Positions 1 to 8,147 of a stretch of DNA of 60,710 nt are shown in pieces (the stretch's first letter is position 1; the number at the start of each line of letters is the position of its first letter). Origin of the DNA: Alphaproteobacteria bacterium (lineage in GTDB: Bacteria > Pseudomonadota > Alphaproteobacteria > Rs-D84); NCBI GenBank assembly GCA_024402715.1, contig JAKSTF010000003.1, forward strand, positions 1-60,710, read 5' to 3'. Under the pieces are notes generated by a model. It was not told the origin of the DNA. It did not search any database and worked only from the letters and a program-made list of their open reading frames with translations. A program made the translations under genes and the position numbers.

Positions 1-493
1 GGTTACCGCCGGTTGTTAAATGTGTAGAAGAGTGAGTTCCACCATAATAAATAGTAGTATTTCCTGGACAATAATACCCCGCCGTACAAGCAGTCTGTCC
101 GCTACCTGCGGTTGCGACATAGTTACCCGCTGTTGTGGTTAAAGAACAGTTTGCTTCTGAACTTGCAGCAGCCCCATTACGATAGTTAGCAGGGCATTGA
201 GTTTGTGCACTATTAGAGCTTTTATAATAACCAGAGGATACATCTTTACAAGATGTTTTACCCGTTTCATTTTGATATTTGGTTGCACCGCTGCATGCTA
301 CTTTATCGGCCTTTTCTCCGGTGCAATAATATCCCGCCGGACATATCACACATTGATCACCACTTAAATAATACCCAGCATTACAACTGGTATAGGTTAT
401 ATCACAGGTATAACCGGCGGCAAGTGCGTTTGCTGTGATAAAAAGTCCAAAAATGCATGTAAAATAACATAATGTACGGCATAATTTATGCAT
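1..493 (-). CDS. Secreted Cys-rich CxAGY-repeat protein, C-terminus cut by window edge
   Basis: An open frame runs from an ATG at 493 off the left edge, so 164 residues are visible. It begins with a signal peptide (basic MHKLCR, hydrophobic stretch, cleavage likely after ITANALA). Short Cys-rich units of the type CNAGYYL, CPAGYYC and CTAGYYCPG then follow. A strong Shine-Dalgarno AAGGAAGG lies just before the ATG, and a promoter is visible at 517-546. The units resemble the Cys-rich tails of large surface proteins in uncultured host-associated Alphaproteobacteria. A cell-envelope or adhesin-like role is inference only. The same CNAGY unit reappears at the far right edge of the window. Confidence 0.8.
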   Translation of the reverse strand, partial: MHKLCRTLCYFTCIFGLFITANALAAGYTCDITYTSCNAGYYLSGDQCVICPAGYYCTGEKADKVACSGATKYQNETGKTSCKDVSSGYYKSSNSAQTQCPANYRNGAAASSEANCSLTTTAGNYVATAGSGQTACTAGYYCPGNTTIYYGGTHSSTHLTTGGN

Positions 494-516
494 AAGAATC
501 CTTCCTTTTATAAAGG

Positions 517-546
517 ATGATAGAAAAATTTATATATTTAGTGCAA
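517..546 (-). promoter_or_regulatory. Promoter for the left-edge Cys-rich gene
   Basis: On the minus strand, TTGCAC (541-546) and TATCAT (517-522) are 18 bp apart, 24 bp upstream of the ATG at 493. Confidence 0.5.
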
Positions 547-610
547 TTAAAAAAATTAATTTGTTGTATTTTTTTAATTAATTGTGTTTTTGATGGTTGT
601 CGTTTAAAGT

Positions 611-652
611 CGTCACCCCGTTGCAGAACGGGGGCCATCGCAATGCAGACGT
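611..652. repeat. 42-bp dispersed repeat, copy 1
   Basis: This stretch matches 48792-48833 at about 36 of 42 positions with no gaps. The shared core is GTTGCAGAACGGG followed by CGCAATGC and GACGT. Both copies lie between genes, 48 kb apart. Confidence 0.75.
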
Positions 653-675
653 ATAATTATAATTTTTTTCAATGG

Positions 676-695
676 ATCCCGGCCTACGCCGGGAT
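676..695. repeat. GC-rich palindromic element
   Basis: ATCCCGGC, loop CTAC, GCCGGGAT form a perfect 8-bp stem, preceded by GG and followed by GACGG. A partial echo (GCCGGGATGACGG) occurs about 20 bp further on. This is the common 'GGATCCCGG...CCGGGATGAC' type of intergenic palindrome in Proteobacteria. It could also work as a weak terminator for the operon ending at 829. Confidence 0.6.
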
Positions 696-828
696 GACGG
701 TAAGGGGGGCTGATTGCCGGGATGACGGGGGAGAGGGGGGGATAGTTGATGTGTGATGGTGTGATGTGGGCTGGGGTGGTATATTTTTAATTTATGGGTA
801 TAGTGTGCGTGGGGCAGTGTGGGGTTGG

Positions 829-2013
829 TTACTTACATTCAACCACACCCCAATAAAGGCCGGCCCCGTATTTTACGGCCATTTCATTTTTTGTTGAGTG
901 ACCACAAAATGGTATTCCACCACCACAGGTATATGTTATTCCACCAATTACACATGTGTTTTGATTTGTAAATTCTTCACATGGACATGCAACATTTGTA
1001 CAACCTTGGTTTAGTGTCATAAGATTTCCCAATGCCTTTGGACAACTGGAACTGATGCCACTTAATTTTGACAGGGATGCCGGATTGCGTGAATATTTAC
1101 TGTACATTTCACGACAGCCTGTTGTTTTATTTATTTTCCCATAACCTTGGACCTGTTGATTTGTGCAATTGGTTATGTACCATTTTTTCTGTGTGTCATC
1201 CCATACTTCGTACGTAGATGGGCAATCTGGTTTTGAAACACACGATTTGGGATCATTACCGGTATCATTTTGTGGAACAATACATGCAGAACCACTGCGT
1301 TCATAGCCATCCTGACACCGTTGATATGCGGTGTATGTCTGTTTGCAGGTGATGCTGGTATCTGGCCAATCACAATATTCTTTAATAATTTCATGTTTGT
1401 CATTCAAACATAACCAATCACGTTTACATGCCGATTTTGCGGTTTGTGTTTCACATTTTTTTACACCGCAGGGTTCTATGGCTGTTAGATTTTCTGGAAT
1501 AACATCATCGGTCGTTTCAGAGGCCGTTTTTTCAGGTTGTGAATTTGTTGCTGGCTGTGGTTGTTCTGGTGTTACAATAATTGGTTGGATAATCGTATGT
1601 TTTGATGTTAATAAATCTGGGTATGTTATGCCCAAGCATTTTTTGTATTCAGTAATATCTGTTTGGGTCCAACATTGTTGTTTGAATTCCATCCCCGCCA
1701 TATCTGATTTAGTTTTATTTTGACCCCACACTAAATCGGTTTTTTCTAATTTTGCAGCCGGCTGGCAGATACCGGTATCGTTATCAAAATAATACCCAAT
1801 GTCACATTGTATACATCCCGAACCAAAACCTTCGGGAAAATTTCCAAAACGTGTGTTGGTTAAGATGTCAGTGGGACATTCTTTTACACAATTGGCATTA
1901 TCGTATTGATATTTTGCCGTAACAGTTTCAAGAACGCATTCTGCATATGTACCAATTGGCATCATAAACAACATGGAAAAACAACCGTAAAAAATATTCC
2001 GTTTTTTTAACAT
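829..2013 (-). CDS. Secreted Cys-rich protein of unknown function (394 aa)
   Basis: The first 24 residues form a signal peptide ending GTYA before ECVLE. The mature protein has well over 30 cysteines, with CxxGY/CxxGYY units (CDIGYYFDND, CQDGYERSG), a Thr/Pro/Glu-rich middle around residues 150-180 and a C-terminal Cys-rich half. I recognise no family. The disulfide-like Cys density points to an exported protein. It starts 4 bp after the stop of the 469-aa gene and is the last gene of a three-gene run (5983 to 829). Surface or envelope function is inferred from the signal peptide and Cys pattern. Confidence 0.8.
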   Translation of the reverse strand: MLKKRNIFYGCFSMLFMMPIGTYAECVLETVTAKYQYDNANCVKECPTDILTNTRFGNFPEGFGSGCIQCDIGYYFDNDTGICQPAAKLEKTDLVWGQNKTKSDMAGMEFKQQCWTQTDITEYKKCLGITYPDLLTSKHTIIQPIIVTPEQPQPATNSQPEKTASETTDDVIPENLTAIEPCGVKKCETQTAKSACKRDWLCLNDKHEIIKEYCDWPDTSITCKQTYTAYQRCQDGYERSGSACIVPQNDTGNDPKSCVSKPDCPSTYEVWDDTQKKWYITNCTNQQVQGYGKINKTTGCREMYSKYSRNPASLSKLSGISSSCPKALGNLMTLNQGCTNVACPCEEFTNQNTCVIGGITYTCGGGIPFCGHSTKNEMAVKYGAGLYWGVVECK

Positions 2014-2017
2014 TGTT

Positions 2018-3427
2018 TTATTGTTTGTTTTTTACACATGTCGCGTATTCATCGGGGTCCATTTTTGTCCAACACCAATTTTCATTCCATTTTTGCCCGC
2101 CATTTGTTTTGGTTGGACCGTATAACAGATAGTTTTTTTCCATCGGTTCGGTGGACACGCAGGTGTTTCCCTTAAATATGTCGCCTGTATTACACTTTAC
2201 ACAAACACCATTGCTGTCAATGCCGGTTTTGGCATCGGTATTACATACATCACATGTGTAATCACCTGATTTTGTAAAGGCCATGTCATTATCTTTGCAA
2301 AAATATTTTATACAACCATTTTCGCTTAATGATTCATGAATACTGGCATCAAAATCCGTGGCTGGGAACCCCGGACAAAATTTCGGTTTCGATGCAGGGG
2401 CAGTTTGTGTTTCTTGGGCCGGTTCTGTTTGTGGTTCTGGAATCAGGGCGTCTGGAACAGGTTCTGCTTTTGGGGCAGGTTTACATGTGCCGTCGTCGGC
2501 AATGCCGTTATCGCATTTTACGCAGTCGCGTTTAGCGGTATCTGCAAAACCCTTTGAAGAATCTTTGCATTTGAATTTGCTGCACGTGCCATCAGAGAAT
2601 TCTGTATGTTGTGTGCTGTTAAATTGGTTTTCTGTGTATCCAGTGCACCAATTGGTAACGCAATCCGTTTCAGCTGCATTTGCCGTATATCCGGCGGCAC
2701 ATAATAATTTTTTTGTTCCGGTTTCTGCAACATTATCTACGTAACTGCGTGCAACTTTGTAGTCTTTGCGATGACAGTCAAATTGAACGGGACGGGCAAT
2801 AACACCATGTTTCAAATATTTTACAACCCCCAACACAACATCATGTTCGGGATCTTTGCCCCATTGTTTAAACCCAAGAACATATTTTTCACGTTCGCCA
2901 TCTTTGCCACCAGATGTTTTTAATTTTATATTGTTAAATTTTGTTGAATAATCGGTTGTATCTTTGGTTGTTGCACCGGATACACGTTGTGTGCAACCAT
3001 CACCAGTATAGCCAGATTTACATAATGTAATACAATCATTGGCGGTACATTGGCGATTGCTGCTGCACATTGGATAATAGTAGTTAGTATATGAATACTT
3101 TTCTTTGTCTTTGTTATTACATTGCATTTGATATGGACAAAACTGTGCACCGTTTTCGTATATTTTTTCTGCAATTAATCCAACAACAGCACCTTCGTCG
3201 CCTGGATATGTTCCACATGGCCCGTTGTTACAATCTTTACTGCCATATTTTTGCAAAACACCATCTAAAATAAAACCAGCAGATGTTCCTGTCGCATTTT
3301 GTTCGCCGTTGTACCCCCACCAAGACCATGTTTTAGCATCGGCTACAGTTATTGAATGCGCAGAATATCCAGGTAAAAAAGCAACCGCAAATAGACACCA
3401 TGCAATTAAATAAATATAACGTTTCAT
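2018..3427 (-). CDS. Secreted Cys-rich protein of unknown function (469 aa)
   Basis: The signal peptide occupies about residues 1-23 (hydrophobic YLIAWCLFAVAFLPG, then YSAHS). The N-terminal half holds WSWWGYNGEQ and a Cys-rich region with C-x-S-GYTGDGC. The middle has a CxAGYTAN unit, and a Pro/Glu/Ala-rich linker lies near residues 315-345. The C-terminal part is again Cys-rich and closes with a WCWTKMDPDEYATC motif. A similar 'CWTQTDITEYKKC' motif occurs in the downstream 394-aa protein, so the two share a domain (W..T..D..EY..C). Function is unknown. It sits 24 bp after the 843-aa gene and 4 bp before the 394-aa gene, probably in one transcript. Confidence 0.8.
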   Translation of the reverse strand: MKRYIYLIAWCLFAVAFLPGYSAHSITVADAKTWSWWGYNGEQNATGTSAGFILDGVLQKYGSKDCNNGPCGTYPGDEGAVVGLIAEKIYENGAQFCPYQMQCNNKDKEKYSYTNYYYPMCSSNRQCTANDCITLCKSGYTGDGCTQRVSGATTKDTTDYSTKFNNIKLKTSGGKDGEREKYVLGFKQWGKDPEHDVVLGVVKYLKHGVIARPVQFDCHRKDYKVARSYVDNVAETGTKKLLCAAGYTANAAETDCVTNWCTGYTENQFNSTQHTEFSDGTCSKFKCKDSSKGFADTAKRDCVKCDNGIADDGTCKPAPKAEPVPDALIPEPQTEPAQETQTAPASKPKFCPGFPATDFDASIHESLSENGCIKYFCKDNDMAFTKSGDYTCDVCNTDAKTGIDSNGVCVKCNTGDIFKGNTCVSTEPMEKNYLLYGPTKTNGGQKWNENWCWTKMDPDEYATCVKNKQ

Positions 3428-3451
3428 GTTTTTGTTTCTCCGTATTCATAT

Positions 3452-5983
3452 TTAATTTTGTGGTGCATAACAGGTTGAATTTTCCCAATACCCACCCAAC
3501 GATTTACAACGTTGTTCGTACCATTCATCTGTAAATTCACAGGAATCTGTTTGCGGATTATATTTTGCAACAACTGTATCGCCATCAGAATTCCATTTAT
3601 TACACGCAATGGCTACGCTGTTCGATAAACAATATCCCCAAGATGTGCGTTCAGCCGTTGCGTTATGATCAGAATACAGGGCCAAATAAAACGCACCCAA
3701 TGTTTCTGGGTTCCCACCAGTGGTTTTCAAATGATTATACTCTGTTGGGTTAACCCAATTACCATTTAATTCTGAACATTTTTCCGATAACTGTTCGGTT
3801 AATAGCTCATAAACATTCTTCAATGCCGAACGTGCCTGTTGTTGTGTCAATGCGGGTAAATTATTAAATGTTTGCGGATCCTTTGATGAAGGATCAAAAC
3901 AATTTTCAACCGCATATTTTGTAACAGTTCCTGCTAACGTTTTTGTACTGATACTGTCCAGAGTAACCGACGCCAGGTTATCATCGATGCCGTTACCATA
4001 GTCTAAACTGCGGCAATTCCATGGGTATTTATCGGTTCCATTTGTTGGGGTACATAATTTTTCCAAATAATTGTTTAATGCAACTTCGCACCCTTCGGCG
4101 GCACGTGAGTTATCAACACTGTCAACGAAATTCAATAATGCGGTTAAACCACATGTGCTAGCACCCTCGTCACCACCAATCAAGTGTCCCGCACCATCAA
4201 AATTACAGGCAGTGTTACCATTCGCATTACCATACAATGCGGCACAGGCAACAACCTTTTCCTTGCACATTGCTTTGGATGCATATGCGGCCAGGGCACC
4301 TGCCTGTTGTGATGTTGTCTGATCAAAATCTTTCAAAGCACCGCTTTGTTTGTCGTAACATTCGCGCATTGTTGAAACACAGTTGTTGCGAACTTCTTCG
4401 ACTTTGGCTGCCTGGGCCTGGGCGATTTCAATTATTGCGGTTCGTTTAAATTCATCCCATACGGTTTTGGAAATGTCACGACATGCATCCAATGCCTGGG
4501 TTGCAAACATTTTACGTTTTTCTAAGAAATCATTGAATTCTGGGTTCTTAGATAAAATCTCTGCACCGCCATCCAACTTGATCATATATTCCAATTGAAA
4601 TAAACGGGGACTGTAAATTGGTTCGCCGTTGCTGATATTTACATATGCGCCAGAATAATCCAAACATTTATAATAACCCTTGCCACAGGCTGTATCAGAT
4701 AACAGTGCCACCCGAACCTGATCCAAGCAGTCATTAACGTCTTGGGAGTTATGATTTCTGTATTCTTCCAATCTGGCATCACGTAACATTTTTTCTGCCT
4801 GGCGAACGGTGGCCATAGCGGTTTGTTTGGATGCATCGATCTTTTTGGCGTATGCATTACAATCCTGGGTTATCATAATGCTGTATGCACTTTTGGCCAT
4901 GGTTAATGTTGCATCATTTTCACACTGATCGCTGATCATTGCAACACATTGTGAATTTGATTTATTGTATAATTCTTTACCTTCCAATGTGGTTAAATCA
5001 ACACCGCTGCTGGAAAATGCGCTGCCGTTGTTGCCAAATCCGCCGCCGGACCATATATCACCGATATCAGATGAAAAATCCAACGATAACACGCCCATAG
5101 ATGTGCCGGATGTGGACGATTTTTTTGTGCTTTTCTTTTTCCCGGATAGTAAATCACCAATTTCACTTAATAAATTTGCAGATGCACTGGTGTCGTTTTT
5201 CATTGCTGCTTCGCCGGCAGTCGCAGAATACATTGCGTTTACCTCAGCTGCGGTTTTATCGACGGCATTCAAATTGTTGTTTTCAAAGTTTTGTAATAAA
5301 ATTTTGGCTTGATCTATGGCATCTTCCATGTCACGAAATTCTGTGAAACGTTCACTGCAAAAACATCTGCGATATTTATCATTTGCATTGGCACAAAATT
5401 GATCCATACATGTGGCATATGATTCACGACATGCTGCATATGCCCCCCCAATTTTAGATATATCTGTAAAAACGGCCGTTGCACGTGCCTGGGCGGCGCG
5501 TGATGCGTTTAGCGGTGTGGTGGCACTGCGACCACGTGCAATACCGGGTGTTGTTAACGCTGATATTCCGGAACGTGAAGTATTTGGGGTTGATATTGCG
5601 GAACGGACCGCAGTATTTGATGCAGCACTGCGTAAAGTGCCGGTGACATTTGTTGCGTTTTTGCGTGATGCCACAGAATTTATTGCATTGCGTGATGTTC
5701 CCGAACGTGATGCAGTGGTTGTAACCTTTGATACAATATTTTTTGCCCGTCTGTTTGATACTGTATGGCCGGTACCGGTCGTACCGGTGCGTGTTGTTGT
5801 GTTACCACGTTGTGTTTGTTGATCCACAGAACGCCCCACACGAACATCGGTGCGTCCCGTTGCATCAATTACAGTTGCACCACGTGGATTTGCCGTCTGT
5901 ATCGCATATGCATTGTTGTAAACAAATGCAACCGTCGCACAAATTAATCCAAAACCACAAAATTTATAAATGGAATTTTTCAC
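3452..5983 (-). CDS. Large secreted protein with Arg/Thr/Ser low-complexity head (843 aa)
   Basis: The start is GTG at 5983 with a purine-rich AAAGAGAGA about 8 bp upstream; the nearby ATG at 5990 is out of frame. A signal peptide ending NAYA is followed by about 150 residues of low-complexity Arg/Thr/Ser/Ala/Gly sequence containing 'SRSG'-like units. Next comes a Cys-containing region (ACRESYATCMDQFCAN, RRCFCSERF), a long Ala/Glu/Lys-rich part likely to be helical, and paired Cys throughout. The C-terminus is Cys-rich (CKSLGGYWENSTC). I do not recognise the family. It heads a run of three secreted-protein genes, so a joint envelope role is plausible but unproven. Confidence 0.8.
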   Translation of the reverse strand: MKNSIYKFCGFGLICATVAFVYNNAYAIQTANPRGATVIDATGRTDVRVGRSVDQQTQRGNTTTRTGTTGTGHTVSNRRAKNIVSKVTTTASRSGTSRNAINSVASRKNATNVTGTLRSAASNTAVRSAISTPNTSRSGISALTTPGIARGRSATTPLNASRAAQARATAVFTDISKIGGAYAACRESYATCMDQFCANANDKYRRCFCSERFTEFRDMEDAIDQAKILLQNFENNNLNAVDKTAAEVNAMYSATAGEAAMKNDTSASANLLSEIGDLLSGKKKSTKKSSTSGTSMGVLSLDFSSDIGDIWSGGGFGNNGSAFSSSGVDLTTLEGKELYNKSNSQCVAMISDQCENDATLTMAKSAYSIMITQDCNAYAKKIDASKQTAMATVRQAEKMLRDARLEEYRNHNSQDVNDCLDQVRVALLSDTACGKGYYKCLDYSGAYVNISNGEPIYSPRLFQLEYMIKLDGGAEILSKNPEFNDFLEKRKMFATQALDACRDISKTVWDEFKRTAIIEIAQAQAAKVEEVRNNCVSTMRECYDKQSGALKDFDQTTSQQAGALAAYASKAMCKEKVVACAALYGNANGNTACNFDGAGHLIGGDEGASTCGLTALLNFVDSVDNSRAAEGCEVALNNYLEKLCTPTNGTDKYPWNCRSLDYGNGIDDNLASVTLDSISTKTLAGTVTKYAVENCFDPSSKDPQTFNNLPALTQQQARSALKNVYELLTEQLSEKCSELNGNWVNPTEYNHLKTTGGNPETLGAFYLALYSDHNATAERTSWGYCLSNSVAIACNKWNSDGDTVVAKYNPQTDSCEFTDEWYEQRCKSLGGYWENSTCYAPQN

Positions 5984-6045
5984 GGGACATCTCTCTTTGT
6001 TAATCTAAGGATAACATTTTTCAAATTTTTAAATCAACCATTAAT

Positions 6046-6654
6046 TTATTCTATGCAACAATTCACTGCATTTTTTACCCAGTCACCCAATTTGCGAACA
6101 GTTGATTTTGATTCTGTTGTCAATTTTTCAGATGATTTTGATACTTTTTTTCCAGAAATTTTGCCGTCAATTAGGCAGGTTGCGGTTGCACGTTCATAAA
6201 CATCTGGGGCAATTTTTTGAACACCGGTCATATCAATCAATTCCATGTTAATACCCCAAAATAATGAATACAAATCATATGCACGATTAAACATTGCGTA
6301 TGCATCATTGGTGTTGCCCGCGGATAAGGCTTTGGTGCCAACCTCTATCAAGCGCATAGACGCCGCCAACAAATGTTTTGAAATACACCAAACTTCGCCA
6401 TCTTCGGCCGATGATTTTTTCACAATGCGAGTCATTAAATCTTTGCGCATATCACGTACCGTATTAATCATATCGTAAAAACCGGTTTTACGTGTTTTTG
6501 CACCACTGAAAAAGAAATGTTCTTCTAATGACACCAAATTCATCAACGCGATTGTTAAATCTTGGTCAGATGATAAATCCATCGGGTTGACCTTTTTAGA
6601 TTCATCAACCTTTTTTATCATTTCGTCTAATGTCATCTTTTTTTCTTTTTTCAT
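6046..6654 (-). CDS. Unknown cytoplasmic alpha-helical protein (202 aa)
   Basis: No signal peptide or membrane segment is seen. The start is supported by an AAGGAAAT Shine-Dalgarno before the ATG at 6654; a second Met at 6636 is possible. The body is mostly helical (SLEEHFFFSG, NTVRDMRKDLMTRIVKKSS, AMFNRAYDLYSLFWGINMEL) and the tail is Lys/Ser-rich. No known motif is visible. It lies 29 bp from the membrane protein gene upstream and 62 bp before the secreted-protein genes, all on the minus strand, so it is likely cotranscribed with both. Confidence 0.75.
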   Translation of the reverse strand: MKKEKKMTLDEMIKKVDESKKVNPMDLSSDQDLTIALMNLVSLEEHFFFSGAKTRKTGFYDMINTVRDMRKDLMTRIVKKSSAEDGEVWCISKHLLAASMRLIEVGTKALSAGNTNDAYAMFNRAYDLYSLFWGINMELIDMTGVQKIAPDVYERATATCLIDGKISGKKVSKSSEKLTTESKSTVRKLGDWVKNAVNCCIE

Positions 6655-6683
6655 TTTTTATTTCCTTTTTTACAATTTTTTAA

Positions 6684-7232
6684 TCAACACAAATTAATTC
6701 CAATCGATGGCAGCCATTCTATGATTGCCCAAAATATCAATGTTGTAATCAATAAACCGCCAAATGGCATAACAACCTTTTGAAATGGGAACAGGGCATG
6801 TCCACCATGTGTGTTTTTATAACGAATATATGCCCGTGCCATGGTATAAAACACCAGCGTTCCAACAAGCGTCCCCAGCATAAATCTGTCAATTCCCCAA
6901 ATACAATCGCGGTTAAAATGAACCATTGGATTATTGTGTGGCATAAAGTAAACCATGGACAGGGCAACATAATACGCAATAAAATTTACAATATACCAAA
7001 ATGTGTTACGAACACCATGACGATGCATAAATGACGCCGTCCACATAATCAAAGATAATGTTAAACCACCAGCCCAGATGCCGGTTAAAACATCATCAAC
7101 CCCCAACAGACGTGCACCTTCTAATCCGGCGCCAACTGCAACCGTACAAACAGGACACACAGCCGATGAAATACCCGGTATCAATGACGAAACAATTACC
7201 ATTAATGCCGAAAATAACCACAATTTTTTCAT
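6684..7232 (-). CDS. Multi-pass membrane protein with N-terminal CPVC motif (182 aa)
   Basis: The chosen start at 7232 has the Shine-Dalgarno AAGGAAAGGAAAC right upstream; the longer frame (to 7277) lacks one. An N-terminal hydrophobic stretch of about 23 residues is followed by VCPVCTVAVGAG and then about four more hydrophobic segments. The pattern 'CPVCTVAVGAGL...LGVDDVLTGIWAGGL' resembles a conserved but uncharacterised family of small membrane proteins. The CPVC could be a redox or metal site, which is inference. The gene lies 60 bp downstream of rsmH. Confidence 0.75.
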   Translation of the reverse strand: MKKLWLFSALMVIVSSLIPGISSAVCPVCTVAVGAGLEGARLLGVDDVLTGIWAGGLTLSLIMWTASFMHRHGVRNTFWYIVNFIAYYVALSMVYFMPHNNPMVHFNRDCIWGIDRFMLGTLVGTLVFYTMARAYIRYKNTHGGHALFPFQKVVMPFGGLLITTLIFWAIIEWLPSIGINLC

Positions 7233-7292
7233 TACGTTTCCTTTCCTTAAAATTGCATTTTTACCAATTTTGCACAAATTTGGCCATATGTG

Positions 7293-8147
7293 TCAACATG
7301 ATTTTGTAACCATACGCATTCGTGCACTGCGTGCACGTTGATTTTTTTCAATTTCATCTGTCGATGGTGCAACAGCCGGGTTGGGTATAAATGGTGCCTG
7401 TGCCACTGTTGGCATACGTGGATCGCCGGGGGCGGTTGTCCATTGCCGGAAAATATTCTTTACAAATCGGTCTTCGATTGAATGAAATGTAACACATATA
7501 CACCGACCGCCGGGACGTAATAGGCGTGGAACGGAATCTAATGCAGAACGTATCTGGCCCATTTCATCGTTAACGGCAATTCGTAATGCCTGAAATACCG
7601 GTGCAACGTCGCGTGGATTATTAATTAAATTGCGTAATTTCAATGTGGTGTCCGGCACCGCGGTTTTTATTATTGTTGCCATATGCATAGCGTTGCGAAT
7701 ATCGCCATAATCACGTAAAATTTGTGCAATTTCGGCAATAGTTGATTTTTTTATAAATTCAGCAGCGGTAATCCCAACACCAGACATTCGCATATCTAAG
7801 GGGCCATCGCCACGAAATGAAAAACCGCGTTTGGGTTCATCAATTTGCATAGAAGATATTCCCAAATCAAACACAATCGCATCACAAGAGGCATCGGGTA
7901 ATTCGGACATGGCTGAAAAGGGTTGGGCGATAAAGGAAAAACGGCCCTCATATTTTTTTTCCATAATACGTGCGTCTGATTCAACATGCGGGTCCCTGTC
8001 AAATGCAATTACATTGGCACCGACATCCAAAAATGCACGTGAATACCCACCGGCACCAAATGTGGCATCAACAACAGTTTGACCATGGATATTCCCCAGG
8101 GCATCCATTACAGAATCCAATAAAACGGGTATATGTTGTGCCGTCAT
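7293..8147 (-). CDS. rsmH: 16S rRNA m4C1402 methyltransferase RsmH
   Basis: RsmH uses S-adenosylmethionine to methylate N4 of C1402 in 16S rRNA, in the ribosomal decoding centre. The 284-residue protein starts TAQHIPVLLDSVMDAL and has the AdoMet site DATFGAGGYSRA. Other family motifs are FDLGISSMQID, RGFSFRGDGPLDMRM and, near the end, FHSIEDRFVKNIFR; the usual RsmH length is about 300. The gene usually heads the dcw cluster, but here it overlaps the stop of dnaE by 4 bp (ATGA) and is followed by unknown genes. Translational coupling to dnaE is likely. Confidence 0.96.
   Translation of the reverse strand: MTAQHIPVLLDSVMDALGNIHGQTVVDATFGAGGYSRAFLDVGANVIAFDRDPHVESDARIMEKKYEGRFSFIAQPFSAMSELPDASCDAIVFDLGISSMQIDEPKRGFSFRGDGPLDMRMSGVGITAAEFIKKSTIAEIAQILRDYGDIRNAMHMATIIKTAVPDTTLKLRNLINNPRDVAPVFQALRIAVNDEMGQIRSALDSVPRLLRPGGRCICVTFHSIEDRFVKNIFRQWTTAPGDPRMPTVAQAPFIPNPAVAPSTDEIEKNQRARSARMRMVTKSC

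Larger units (their letters stand above)
494..828. other. Intergenic spacer with repeats
   Basis: This 335-bp gap has no credible gene. Its left part holds the promoter of the left-edge gene. The middle holds the 42-bp dispersed repeat (611-652) and a GC-rich hairpin element (676-695). The right part is GT-rich on the plus strand and shows no convincing terminator for the operon ending at 829. Confidence 0.6.
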
